24,593 bases of DNA. It comes from Candidatus Schekmanbacteria bacterium (GTDB taxonomy: Bacteria > CSSED10-310 > JACPHN01). Of this stretch, positions 1-7,952 are shown in pieces (within the stretch, counting starts at the first letter, position 1; every line of letters starts with the position of its first letter). The position numbers and the translations under genes were made by a program. The notes under the pieces are model-generated. The model searched no databases and was not told where the DNA came from. It saw nothing but the letters and a program-made list of their open reading frames with translations. Location of the stretch: NCBI GenBank assembly GCA_016188575.1, contig JACPHN010000240.1, positions 1 to 24,593 on the forward strand, given 5' to 3'.

Positions 1-1319
1 ACTTCTGTGAGCGCTTCCAGGCGAACGTGATAGAAATCCCCCTGGCGGCCGTTCTCGATCCATCGATGGATCTTGTTGTAGGCGTTCTCCACCTCCACGA
101 TCGCGCCGTCGACGAGCACGCCAATGGAAATGGCGATGCCCGCGAGCGACATGATGTTCACCGAAATACCCAGCAGAAAAAGCGGGATGAACGACAGCAG
201 CACGGACACCGGAATGGTGACGATCGGCACCACGGCGGAGGGCACGTGCCAGAGGAAGAGGAGAATGACGAGCGAGACGATGACCATCTCGACGAGGAGC
301 TCGTGCCGCAGCGTCTCCATGGCGCGCTCGATCAGCCCGGACCGGTCGTACGTGGTGACGATATCGACGCCCTTAGGCAGCGACGCCTCGAGACTCGCCA
401 GGCGCTCCTTGACCGCGTGGATGACGTTGAGCGCGTTTTCGCCGTGCCGCATGACGACAATGCCGCCGACGGTATCGCCGAGGCCGTCGAGGTCGGACAC
501 GCCGCGCCGAATCTCCGGCCCGATCTCGACACGAGCAACGTGGCGCAACAGCACCGGCACGCCCGCCGCCGTCGTCTTTACGGCGACATTCTCGAAATCG
601 GTCACGGAGCGGGCGTAGCCGCGGCTCCGCACCATGTATTCGAACCCGCTCCACTCCACGACGCGGCCCCCCCCCTCGTTGTTCGACTGCCGGATCGCCC
701 GCACGACCATGTCCAGCGGGATGTCGAAGGCCACGAGCCGATTGGGATCCACCGTGATCTGATACTGCTTGACGAAACCGCCGATCGACGCGACCTCGGA
801 GACGCCCGGAACGGACTGCACCGCGTAACGGAGGTTCCAATCCTGGAAGGCGCGAAGCTCATCCGGCGACAGCCGGCCCGTGCGGTCGACGAGCGCGTAC
901 TGAAAGACCCAGCCGACTCCGGTGGCATCCGGCCCTAGCTCGGTGGCCACGCCCTGCGGCAGGCGGGGCTGAATCTTGGAGAGGTACTCGAGGACGCGCG
1001 ACCGCGCCCAGTAGAGGTCGGTTCCGTCCTTGAAAATGACGTATACGTACGAAAACCCGAAGTCCGAGTAGCCGCGGATGGCCTTGACCTGGGGCGCGCC
1101 GAGCAAGGAGCTGACGATGGGGTAGGTGACCTGGTCCTCGATGACGTCCGGCGAGCGGTCCCAGCGCGAAAACACGATTACTTGGGTGTCCGACAGATCA
1201 GGCAACGCATCGAGGCGGATGGCGCCGAGGAGGTTGACCGCGATCGCGCCGAGCGCGACGACGCCGAGCAACACCAGCCAGCGATTGTCGGCCGAGAAGA
1301 CGATGATACGGCGAATCAT
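1..1319 (-). CDS. cusA: Heavy-metal RND efflux pump, CusA/CzcA type (partial, N-terminal 439 residues)
   Basis: Inner-membrane proton-driven pump that exports metal ions (Cu/Ag in the CusA branch) through a tripartite complex with the two upstream genes. The start Met at 1319 follows an AGGAGG site 5 bases upstream. The frame then stays open to the window edge, so only about 40% of a protein of the usual length of about 1,040 residues is present. Seen: an N-terminal transmembrane helix (about residues 13-33), a periplasmic porter region, then transmembrane segments. The last contains G-V-L-V-D-G-A-I-V with Asp404, which corresponds to the TM4 proton-relay Asp of CusA-family pumps, followed by the E-N-A signature. 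It begins 9 bases after the fusion-protein stop codon, so it is the third gene of the operon. Metal specificity between Cu/Ag and Zn/Co/Cd cannot be settled from this half; the metal-binding domains of its partner favour Cu/Ag. Confidence 0.93.
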   Translation of the reverse strand, partial: MIRRIIVFSADNRWLVLLGVVALGAIAVNLLGAIRLDALPDLSDTQVIVFSRWDRSPDVIEDQVTYPIVSSLLGAPQVKAIRGYSDFGFSYVYVIFKDGTDLYWARSRVLEYLSKIQPRLPQGVATELGPDATGVGWVFQYALVDRTGRLSPDELRAFQDWNLRYAVQSVPGVSEVASIGGFVKQYQITVDPNRLVAFDIPLDMVVRAIRQSNNEGGGRVVEWSGFEYMVRSRGYARSVTDFENVAVKTTAAGVPVLLRHVARVEIGPEIRRGVSDLDGLGDTVGGIVVMRHGENALNVIHAVKERLASLEASLPKGVDIVTTYDRSGLIERAMETLRHELLVEMVIVSLVILLFLWHVPSAVVPIVTIPVSVLLSFIPLFLLGISVNIMSLAGIAISIGVLVDGAIVEVENAYNKIHRWIENGRQGDFYHVRLEALTE

Positions 1320-1328
1320 GGAACCTCC

Positions 1329-2930
1329 TCAGTGCTGGTGTCCGGGAGCCGCCGCAGGAGTTTTCGCGGCGGCGGCCGGTGCGCGACTGGCCGCCGCGAA
1401 CGCGCCTCTGATCCGTGCCTCCGAATCGAGCAGGAAGTTTCCTTTGGCGGCTACTTTTTCGCCGGCGACAAGTCCCGAGAGCACGAGCGCCCGGCCGTCG
1501 ACGCGCAAACCAACCTGCACTTCGCGCGGCGTGAAAGTCCCCGCCCCGTTGTCGACGTATACGACCTTGCGGACGCCGGTGTCCAGAATCGCGGCATCGG
1601 GCACGACCACCCCTTCCTGGGGCTCGATGTCGAGCGCGACGTCCAGAAACATTCCCGGCCGCAGGGTGAGCTCGCGGTTCTCGAACTCGAACCGCACCCG
1701 GAGAGTCCGCGTCTCCAAGCTCAGGGAGGGATCGACAAACGCGATGGGCGCGCTCAGGCGGACGCGCGGGTCGTAGGGAATGCTGAGGGTGGCGGTCTGG
1801 CCCACCCTGACGAACGGTGCCTCATTCTCATAAATCGCGGCCTGCACCCAGACGTGAGACAGGTCGGTGACCGTGAACAGCTCCGTTCCCGGTTCGACCT
1901 GCTCGCCCTCGTAGATCGGTTTTGCGGTCACGAAGCCACCGGCGGGTGCGAGCAAGGTAACCGTGCGCTGCGGAGTCCGGGTCCGCTCCAGCTCCACAAG
2001 GAAAGATGCCGGGACGTCGAAGAGCTCGAGCCGGCGTCGTGCGGCCTCGACCATCTGGGCGGAGCCCCACTGGACGTCGCTGCCGGCGAGGTTGCGGCTG
2101 ATCTCCAACGCCTGCAGATACTCCTGCTGGCCGGCGAGCAGCTCCTGCGAGTAGAGCGCCAGGATAGGCTCTCCCTTCTTCACGGTCTGTCCCGTGAAGT
2201 TGACGAACAGCTTGTCGATCCAGCCCGAGATCTTGGTGTGCACGTGGCGAACGCGAGTTTCATCGGCCATCACGGTGCCCACGGTGCGCACCCGGCGGGC
2301 CAACCGCTGATGTTCGGCCACGGCCACGCGCACGCCCGCTTGCCGGAGCCCCTCGGCGCTCGCCGTGACCGCGGCCAGCCCCGGGATTTCCGCGGCGGGA
2401 GCGGCCGCACCCGTCTCTTCGTAAACCGGCACGTAGTCCATTCCCATGCTGTCTTTCGCGGGCACGGGTGAGGTAACGCGCGGATCCATCGGGTTACGGT
2501 AATGGAGGATCTTGCGCTCGGCCGGAGATGCGGGCGAAGCGACGCCCGGCTGCTGTGGCGATTGCGGCTGCGGCGTCGGCGGCGCGGCAGGGGCTTCTTG
2601 GGGCTCCCGGACAACCAGGGCCATGCCGCACTGCGGGCACCTTCCGGGTACGTCGGAGGTGACGTTCGGGTGCATGGGGCAGGTATAGCGGGCGGCCGCG
2701 GCCGGGGCCGCCTTGTTTTCCACGGGCACCAGGCGCATGCCGCAGATGGGGCAATCGCCGGGGTGGTCGCTGAGATAGGTCGGATGCATGGGACAGTGGT
2801 ACTGGGTGGTGGCGCCGGCTGCGTGCTCGTGACCACCGCCGCCACTGCTGCTGCAGCTCAGCGCAGCAGAGACGCCGGCGCTGATCAGAAGCGCCAGGAG
2901 CGCGAGGCGAAACGAACGAATGCGGATCAT
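1329..2930 (-). CDS. cusB: RND efflux periplasmic adaptor (membrane fusion protein) with N-terminal heavy-metal-binding domains
   Basis: Periplasmic adaptor of 533 residues linking the RND pump to the outer-membrane channel. A hydrophobic signal (residues 6-25) ends at Cys26, so it is probably a lipoprotein, although the lipobox (A-L-S-C) is imperfect. Two heavy-metal-binding (YHS-like) domains follow, at about 44-70 and 82-107. Each has C-P-M-H-P and C-P-x-C-G-M, giving Cys, Met and His ligands. A third, degenerate copy (about 143-170) keeps N-P-M-D-P and S-M-G-M-D-Y but has lost its Cys residues. A Pro/Ala/Gln linker (110-140) separates copies two and three. The rest is a standard fusion-protein body (barrel-sandwich, helical hairpin, beta-barrel). 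The C-terminus is Ala/Pro-rich and ends G-H-Q-H, possibly another metal site. The ATG overlaps the stop codon of the upstream gene (ATGA), so translation is coupled. Three tandem domains suggest that metal is handed to the pump. Confidence 0.93.
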   Translation of the reverse strand: MIRIRSFRLALLALLISAGVSAALSCSSSGGGGHEHAAGATTQYHCPMHPTYLSDHPGDCPICGMRLVPVENKAAPAAAARYTCPMHPNVTSDVPGRCPQCGMALVVREPQEAPAAPPTPQPQSPQQPGVASPASPAERKILHYRNPMDPRVTSPVPAKDSMGMDYVPVYEETGAAAPAAEIPGLAAVTASAEGLRQAGVRVAVAEHQRLARRVRTVGTVMADETRVRHVHTKISGWIDKLFVNFTGQTVKKGEPILALYSQELLAGQQEYLQALEISRNLAGSDVQWGSAQMVEAARRRLELFDVPASFLVELERTRTPQRTVTLLAPAGGFVTAKPIYEGEQVEPGTELFTVTDLSHVWVQAAIYENEAPFVRVGQTATLSIPYDPRVRLSAPIAFVDPSLSLETRTLRVRFEFENRELTLRPGMFLDVALDIEPQEGVVVPDAAILDTGVRKVVYVDNGAGTFTPREVQVGLRVDGRALVLSGLVAGEKVAAKGNFLLDSEARIRGAFAAASRAPAAAAKTPAAAPGHQH

Positions 2931-4279
2931 AGAGTGCCTCCGGAGGTCGTGGCGATGGGGCCGGACGTCAGGCGCAACAGGTGTGCCCAGGCGATGAAGC
3001 GCTCGGCTTCGGCGCGCGCGAGCTCGGTTCTGGCCTCGATCAATAGGTTGAAGTCCTCGAGCACAGTGGAGAAGTCGCCTTGTCCGGTCACATAGGCGGC
3101 GAGCGCGGCTTCAAAGGCGGCGCGCGTGCTCGGCACGATCGCCTGCCGGTACTGGTCGCCGACGTCGGTGGCGCGCCGCCATTCGGCACGCAGGCCCACC
3201 AGCTCGGCGAGCAGGCGGCTCCGTTCTGCCTGCAGCTCCGCCGTGGACGCGCGCAGGTCGTGCTGAGCGGCCAGGGTGAGCGGGGCCTGCTTGCGCCGCC
3301 GCCAGGCCGGCAGGTCGATACCGACGCGCACCATCGCCATGGGTTCCTGGTCCTGGTCCAACCCGAGCCCAAGCATGAGCATGAAATCGGGCCGCTCGTC
3401 CAGGGCGGCTTCGCGGAGCTTGCTCGCAGCGACCGCGACCTCCGCTTGCGCGACCTGCAGGTCGGGCGCCTGCTCCAGCACCTCCGGGGCCAGCGGCGGC
3501 GCCGGAGCAGCGCCGGACGCGGGAAGCGCATCGACCGGGCCAAGCTCCGCCTCGGGTGGCAACCCGGCGAGGCGCACCAGCTCGGCAACCTCGCGGCTAC
3601 GTTCCGCGGCAACGCCGGCGCGCCGGTTGCGCACGCGCCCGGCCTCGACTTCGATCTTCAGAAACGCCTCGCGGCTCGCCTGGCCAGCGCTGTAGCGGGC
3701 GCCAACGACCTTGCCCATCGTCGCGATCAAGGCGGCCGCATCGTCGAGGGCGTGGAGCTCCTGATCGAGCGCGTAGATCGTCCCGAACAGCACGCGCACC
3801 TGCTCGCCGACGGCGGCGCGAAGCTGAACGATCTGCGTGTCGCGCATGGACAGGTCCGCAACCGCGGAGCCGGTGCGCGCCTGGCGTTTTCCGGGGTAGG
3901 GTAGCCGCTGGAGCCACTCCAGGGTCGAAGTCAACGTCCGTTCAGGGACGGGCAGCCCCATGGCCTGCGACGAGAGCTCGAGAGCCGGATCCGGCAGCGC
4001 TCCGGCCGGGGAAACGCGCGCCAGGGCCGCCTCTTTTCGGGCGTCGGCAACCGCGAGCTCGGGGGCGCCGGCCAGCGCTTGGGCCAAGATCTGTTGCAGG
4101 TCCGCGGCGATCCGCGACGGTGCGGAGCTCGCGGCGGAAGCGCTGCCAGCGGCTGGGGCCGGGGCGGACGGGTCGCCGACGGCGCTCGTTCCTACTGCAA
4201 TCTGGCTACCGGCCACAGTCAACAGCGCGGTCGCCACCCACGGGGCCAACATCGGGTAAGCGAGGAAGCGTCGGATCAT
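2927..4279 (-). CDS. cusC: TolC-family outer-membrane efflux protein (CusC-like)
   Basis: Outer-membrane channel subunit of 450 residues and the first gene of the efflux operon. The start at 4279 has a CGGAG ribosome site 7 bases upstream. An N-terminal hydrophobic segment (about residues 9-30) acts as a signal peptide. There is no lipobox Cys, unlike E. coli CusC, which is lipidated. An Ala/Ser/Pro-rich spacer follows, and then two outer-membrane-efflux repeats of long Ala/Leu/Glu/Arg-rich helices. The segment 'LPYPGKR' near residue 126 is typical of the strand that follows the first helix pair in metal-efflux TolC proteins. The gene overlaps the fusion-protein start by 4 bases. The whole operon reads away from the RiPP operon across a shared upstream region. 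Confidence 0.9.
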   Translation of the reverse strand: MIRRFLAYPMLAPWVATALLTVAGSQIAVGTSAVGDPSAPAPAAGSASAASSAPSRIAADLQQILAQALAGAPELAVADARKEAALARVSPAGALPDPALELSSQAMGLPVPERTLTSTLEWLQRLPYPGKRQARTGSAVADLSMRDTQIVQLRAAVGEQVRVLFGTIYALDQELHALDDAAALIATMGKVVGARYSAGQASREAFLKIEVEAGRVRNRRAGVAAERSREVAELVRLAGLPPEAELGPVDALPASGAAPAPPLAPEVLEQAPDLQVAQAEVAVAASKLREAALDERPDFMLMLGLGLDQDQEPMAMVRVGIDLPAWRRRKQAPLTLAAQHDLRASTAELQAERSRLLAELVGLRAEWRRATDVGDQYRQAIVPSTRAAFEAALAAYVTGQGDFSTVLEDFNLLIEARTELARAEAERFIAWAHLLRLTSGPIATTSGGTL

Positions 4280-4351
4280 GAGCGGCTCCGAGAAAAGTTT
4301 GGTTCAGGACAGACCGGGCCGATGCGTACCGGGGGCGACCCGGCAGCAGCC

Positions 4352-4364
4352 TTTGCAATGCAAA
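4352..4364. promoter_or_regulatory. 13-bp palindrome TTTGCAATGCAAA
   Basis: A perfect odd palindrome (TTTGCA-A-TGCAAA), AT-richer than its surroundings, 73 bases upstream of the outer-membrane-factor start. It overlaps a possible plus-strand -35 element. It is a candidate operator for a dimeric regulator of either operon. No metal-regulator consensus is claimed. Confidence 0.35.
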
Positions 4365-4444
4365 CAACGGGCCACCTTACAGCCCGTGTGGACGCCGCGG
4401 CCCTGCCCGCGGCAAGAGATCGGCATGGCGCCCCGCGAGCTCCC

Positions 4445-4479
4445 TGCAGAATAGTCATCTCCGGCGGTGCAGAATAGTC
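4445..4479. repeat. 12-bp perfect direct repeat TGCAGAATAGTC, 23-bp period
   Basis: Copies lie at 4445-4456 and 4468-4479, separated by 11 bp. The period of 23 bp is close to two DNA helical turns, so both copies would face the same side of the helix, as in sites for response regulators or other tandem-binding activators. They sit 112-146 bases before the cyclase start and 166-200 before the efflux operon start. Confidence 0.5.
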
Positions 4480-4556
4480 TACAGCGGGAGGTCGCACGGC
4501 GACTTGCCTGCCGCTGTCGCCGCCGCTACGCTGGTGGCCGGCTGGACAGGAGAAAT

Positions 4557-4575
4557 GCCACCGCCGGGCGGTGGC
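4557..4575 (+). promoter_or_regulatory. Hairpin directly upstream of the cyclase ribosome site
   Basis: GCCACCGC (4557-4564) pairs perfectly with GCGGTGGC (4568-4575) around a 3-base loop. The AGGAG ribosome site (4579-4583) follows at once, then ATG at 4591. A GC-only stem this close to the site could affect translation initiation or mark the 5' end of the transcript. Confidence 0.45.
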
Positions 4576-4590
4576 GCCAGGAGAAGCGGC

Positions 4591-6597
4591 ATGAGCGGCA
4601 TTTACGGCATGGTCCGGTTCGACCAGCGCCCCATCGACGCCGATTCCGAGGTCGGCGGCGTGCGCCGGATCATGACTCCGTGGGGACCGGATCGACGGAC
4701 AGAGCAGTCCCGGGCCGGCGTGCTCCTCGGCCATCTGCTCAGACGTATCACGCCTGAGGACGCGAGTGACCGGCAGCCCGCCACGGATCACGAGGCCGGG
4801 CTCACGCTGGTCGCTGACCTCCGGCTCGACAATCGCGAGGACCTGGCCGCCGCGCTGGACATGAGCCCTGCGGAATGCGCGGCGGCCCCCGACAGCGCGC
4901 TGTTGCTTGGCGCCTGCGTGCGGTGGGGCGAGCGCGCCTGGGAACACCTCGTTGGTGCCTGCGCCGGCGCGGTCTGGGATGCGCGGCGGCAATATCTGGT
5001 GCTGGCGCGCGACGCCATGGGCGAGCGCCCCCTGTACTATCACCTGGACGCACGCCGGATCGTATTCGCGTCAGCAGTGCGGGCGGTCCTGGCGTTCCCG
5101 GACGTGCCGCGACGCCTCAATGAGATCGTGCTGCTCGATCACCTGCTCCTCAACTGGAGTGACCCCGAGGCCACTGCACAACAGGGCATCCTGCGGCTCC
5201 CTCCGGGATGCACGCTCACCGTCTCCGCGGCGCACGGCACCGCGCAGCAGCGCTGCTACTACACCGCCTGCGGCAGCGCTCCAGAGCTCCGCCGGGCCAC
5301 TCAGGACACGTGCGTCGAGGCGCTTCGTGAGGCACTGGAGCGGGCCGTCCATCGGCGCACGCGTAGCGCCGCCGCCGTGGCGAGCCACCTCAGCGCCGGC
5401 CTCGACTCCGCCGCCGTTACGTGCGCCGCCGCCCGCCAGCTTGGCGCGCGGAACCTGCCGCTGTACGCCGTCACGCTGGGGACACCGGCGGATCAGGACG
5501 GCGTGGTGCCGCACGGGCGTTTCGCCGACGAAGCGCCGCTTGCGGCGCAGGTCGCGAATCGGCATCCGGCAATCCACCATGCGGTCTTGCCCTTCCCCGC
5601 ATCGCCGCTCCTGGAAGATCTGGCGGCGATCACCACCGGCGCGGGTGGGCTCATTCCCATTGCATACGGCTACGCTACCTATCGGGCGACGATCGAGCAT
5701 GCCGCGCGATGCTCGGCCAACGTGTTGCTCGGCGGCTTCGCCGGAAACGCGACGTTCAGCTCCGGCGGTGAGTATGGTGCAGTGTGCTACGTATATCGGG
5801 GCCTTTGGCGCACCGCTTTTGCCCTCGTACTGGGCCACGCGCGCGCGCGCCCGATGCCGTTATGGCGTAGCTTTGCGAGCCTGGTTGCCTACCAGATGAT
5901 CAAGGCCGCGGCACTGCGGCTCTCGATTTCCCTGCCGCGCGGTGGCCCGGCCGTCCACGGCCTCCGCGATGTCGTGGCGATCCGACCGGAGGTCCTGGCG
6001 CGCCACGACCTTTTTCGGCGCGCGTACCGGCGGGGCACACTGCAGTTCCTCAGTGGCGTCCACCAGGAACCCCGCGGCCGGCTCCTCGCGATGGTCAGGC
6101 GCAGCGGCTGGTGGCCGGACATGTGGTATGGCTTCAAAGCCACGCTGGGCGTCGAGGTTCGCGACCCATTGGCCGACCGCGGCCTCGTGGAGCTGTGTCT
6201 CTCCATTCCGCCTGAGCGCTTCATGGCGGGCGGCCGCTCCCGCGCCCTGGCCAGGGCGATCCTCGCCGGACAGGTCCCGGCCGAGCTCTTGGCGGATCGC
6301 CGCCGGGGGTTTCAGAGCGCCAACTGGATGGCACGTTTCCAGGCCGGCATTCCCCTCATGCTGCTACTGCTCGAGCGCTTCAAGCGGTCGCCGGCGGTCT
6401 GCGATCTTCTCGACGTGCCGAAGCTCGAAGCGCTCGTGCGCGCCTTTGTGCCGCCAGTCACCTGGGATCACCCGTTCTTCGAGCGGTATTACCTGTTCAC
6501 GCCGCTGGCGTTTCAGGTCGGGCTCCTGTTGGCACGGCAGGAGTCAGGAGGCGACCCCGTCGATGGGCTTGCTGGCAGCATCGGGAATCCCTTGTGA
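4591..6597 (+). CDS. Asparagine-synthetase-like lasso peptide cyclase (C protein)
   Basis: Predicted ATP-dependent macrolactam-forming enzyme of 668 residues: it would adenylate an Asp or Glu side chain of the precursor and join it to the core N-terminus. The start at 4591 is chosen for its AGGAG site and because the domain begins there (M-S-G-I-Y-G). Asn synthetases begin M-C-G-I. Here Ser replaces the catalytic Cys of the glutaminase half, which fits an enzyme that needs no ammonia from glutamine. The synthetase half keeps the PPi-binding loop S-A-G-L-D-S (268-273). The usual acidic G-A-D-E segment is replaced by G-G-F-A-G-N-A-T-F-S, a form I recall from proteobacterial lasso-type cyclases, and a C-terminal V-R-D-P-L-A-D-R segment also fits that group. 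It overlaps the kinase gene (GTGA). The kinase, PqqD and precursor context supports a RiPP role over amino-acid metabolism. Confidence 0.8.
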   Translation: MSGIYGMVRFDQRPIDADSEVGGVRRIMTPWGPDRRTEQSRAGVLLGHLLRRITPEDASDRQPATDHEAGLTLVADLRLDNREDLAAALDMSPAECAAAPDSALLLGACVRWGERAWEHLVGACAGAVWDARRQYLVLARDAMGERPLYYHLDARRIVFASAVRAVLAFPDVPRRLNEIVLLDHLLLNWSDPEATAQQGILRLPPGCTLTVSAAHGTAQQRCYYTACGSAPELRRATQDTCVEALREALERAVHRRTRSAAAVASHLSAGLDSAAVTCAAARQLGARNLPLYAVTLGTPADQDGVVPHGRFADEAPLAAQVANRHPAIHHAVLPFPASPLLEDLAAITTGAGGLIPIAYGYATYRATIEHAARCSANVLLGGFAGNATFSSGGEYGAVCYVYRGLWRTAFALVLGHARARPMPLWRSFASLVAYQMIKAAALRLSISLPRGGPAVHGLRDVVAIRPEVLARHDLFRRAYRRGTLQFLSGVHQEPRGRLLAMVRRSGWWPDMWYGFKATLGVEVRDPLADRGLVELCLSIPPERFMAGGRSRALARAILAGQVPAELLADRRRGFQSANWMARFQAGIPLMLLLLERFKRSPAVCDLLDVPKLEALVRAFVPPVTWDHPFFERYYLFTPLAFQVGLLLARQESGGDPVDGLAGSIGNPL

Positions 6598-7634
6598 GCG
6601 CCGTTGTCTCGCCTCATAATAGGACTGCCGTCTGTTTCCGCCCCCCCGGCGCACACACCTTGGCCACAAACCAGTACGACGCATACGGTATGAGTATCGC
6701 CACCACGGCGCGGCTGCCCCTGCGGCCGCGGGAGGGCGCCGGCACGCCGGATACCTTTATTGAAGAAGGCCCCGTGGGCGAATCCCTGGTTGGGAGCCGA
6801 ATGCGAGGGCCGCTGTTTGAAGCGGCGCCGGGTCAGCTCCTGATCCGGACGAGGCGCATCGCCAAGCTGCTGGTGTCCGAAGGGAAAGCGCTGCGCTTCG
6901 AGCGGCTTCCCGAAGCGACACCCGAGGCGGTCGCGAACCTGGTGTTGGGCTGGGGCCTGTCGGCGCTGCTGCACCAGCGCGGTGCGCTGGCTCTCCACGC
7001 GAGCGCCGTGCGCATCGGCGAGCGCGGAGCCGCGTTGTTCCTGGGCGCGGCGGGCGCCGGAAAGTCGACCCTGGCCCGCGCCTGCACGCTCAGGGGGTGG
7101 CACCTGCTCGATGACAATACGGCCGCCATCGGGTTCAGCGGGGACGGCGGCCCCGTCGTCTACCCGGGCAGCATGCAAGCAAAGCTCTGGCCCACCTTCC
7201 CGCGGCTCCTCGACGGACTCGCCTCTCGCCCGCTCGGAGGCACTCCGGAGCGGCCCAAGGTCGCCGTCGATCTCGGCCGTTCCTTTTGGCCGGCTCCCGT
7301 TCCGGTGCGGCGAATTTACCGTTTGGCCAGCGCCTCCGCAAACCAGCCTCGCGTCGAGCCCATCGAGGGGCGGAACAAGTTTCTCTTGCTGCTCAACAAC
7401 CTCGCGGCCGCTCATCTTGTGCCCGCCTGCCTCAGGAGCCTGGATTGTTTTTCCGCCATTCTTTCGACCGTGTCGCAGACGGCTATGGGCACTCTCCAGG
7501 TGCCGCGCGGCCTGCAAGGTGTTGAAGATGCCGTCGCGCTCGTCGAGCAGGAGATGGCGGTTGGCGCGCGCGGGCGAAGCAGTGATCAGGCCCGGCCGGA
7601 CTGCCGGGAAAGGGACGCGGATGGAGCTCGGTGA
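6594..7634 (+). CDS. HPr-kinase-like protein, putative lasso peptide kinase (K protein)
   Basis: 346 residues starting with GTG, overlapping the cyclase stop by 4 bases. It has a P-loop G-A-A-G-A-G-K-S-T (residues 151-159), preceded by the H-A-S-A-V strand typical of HPr kinase C-terminal domains and followed by L-L-D-D-N, equivalent to the acidic Walker B pair. There is no HPr protein or PTS gene nearby. In paeninodin-type clusters, homologues (PadeK, ThcoK, SyanK) phosphorylate the side chain of the C-terminal Ser of the lasso precursor. The precursor encoded here also ends in Ser. The start is not certain: an in-frame ATG at 6690 exists, but the Y-D-A-Y-G-M-S-I strand that begins the domain lies across it, favouring the upstream GTG. 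Assignment to precursor phosphorylation is inferred from family and context. Confidence 0.78.
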   Translation: MSAVVSPHNRTAVCFRPPGAHTLATNQYDAYGMSIATTARLPLRPREGAGTPDTFIEEGPVGESLVGSRMRGPLFEAAPGQLLIRTRRIAKLLVSEGKALRFERLPEATPEAVANLVLGWGLSALLHQRGALALHASAVRIGERGAALFLGAAGAGKSTLARACTLRGWHLLDDNTAAIGFSGDGGPVVYPGSMQAKLWPTFPRLLDGLASRPLGGTPERPKVAVDLGRSFWPAPVPVRRIYRLASASANQPRVEPIEGRNKFLLLLNNLAAAHLVPACLRSLDCFSAILSTVSQTAMGTLQVPRGLQGVEDAVALVEQEMAVGARGRSSDQARPDCRERDADGAR

Positions 7635-7902
7635 AAAGTCGAGAATCAAGCGGCGCAGCGATATCGTCTTTGGCGCGATCGAGTCCGACATCGTGATGAC
7701 CGACCTGGATGCCGGCATGTACTATTCGCTCAACGAGACGGGGGCGCGATTGTGGTCGATGATCGCGGAGCCCCTGACGCTCGGAGAGGTGTGCGACGCG
7801 CTCGCCGAAGAATACGGCGTCGACCGCTCGCGCTGCCTGCAGGAAGTCGTCCGCTTCGCCGAGGAGCTGCGCCGGCGAAGCCTGTTGGAGGTGGAGAGCT
7901 GA
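7621..7902 (+). CDS. PqqD-family RiPP recognition element (lasso B1-type leader-binding protein)
   Basis: A 93-residue stand-alone PqqD-like protein that should bind the precursor leader and present it to the processing enzymes. The ATG at 7621 lies inside the end of the kinase gene (14-base overlap) behind an AAAGGGA site. Seen: the winged-helix pattern with an 'YYSLNETGARLW' segment (about residues 34-45), then a helix with L-x-x-x-Y-G-V-D and a C-terminal helix ending S-L-L-E-V. These are the hallmarks of PqqD and lasso B1 proteins. In most lasso clusters B1 partners a transglutaminase-like B2 leader peptidase, either fused or as the next gene. Here the next gene is the precursor, and no B2 is seen. 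Confidence 0.82.
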   Translation: MELGEKSRIKRRSDIVFGAIESDIVMTDLDAGMYYSLNETGARLWSMIAEPLTLGEVCDALAEEYGVDRSRCLQEVVRFAEELRRRSLLEVES

Positions 7903-7952
7903 ACAGAGAGGCCGCGAAATCATGCCGAACCTCGATCAGGAGGAGCACCGAG

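Larger units (their letters stand above)
4280..4590. promoter_or_regulatory. Divergent control region between the efflux operon and the RiPP operon
   Basis: A 311-bp non-coding stretch that must carry promoters for both directions. It contains a 13-bp palindrome (4352-4364), a 12-bp direct repeat (4445-4456 and 4468-4479) and a hairpin just before the plus-strand start codon (4557-4575), each listed separately. A possible plus-strand promoter is TTGCAA (4353-4358) and TTACAG (4377-4382) with an 18-base spacer. That match is weak. No convincing gene is present; an ORF that can be opened through it from 4504 is an in-frame 5' extension of the cyclase gene without a ribosome site. Confidence 0.6.

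Noticed and set aside
1182-2471. Long plus-strand ORF opposite the fusion-protein gene
   Set aside because: Mirror frame of the metal-efflux adaptor, whose motifs are unambiguous.
6513-7718. Long minus-strand ORF (401 codons) antisense to the kinase gene
   Set aside because: Antisense shadow in GC-rich DNA; composition is Arg/Gly/Pro-rich and the plus strand has clear P-loop and overlap signals.
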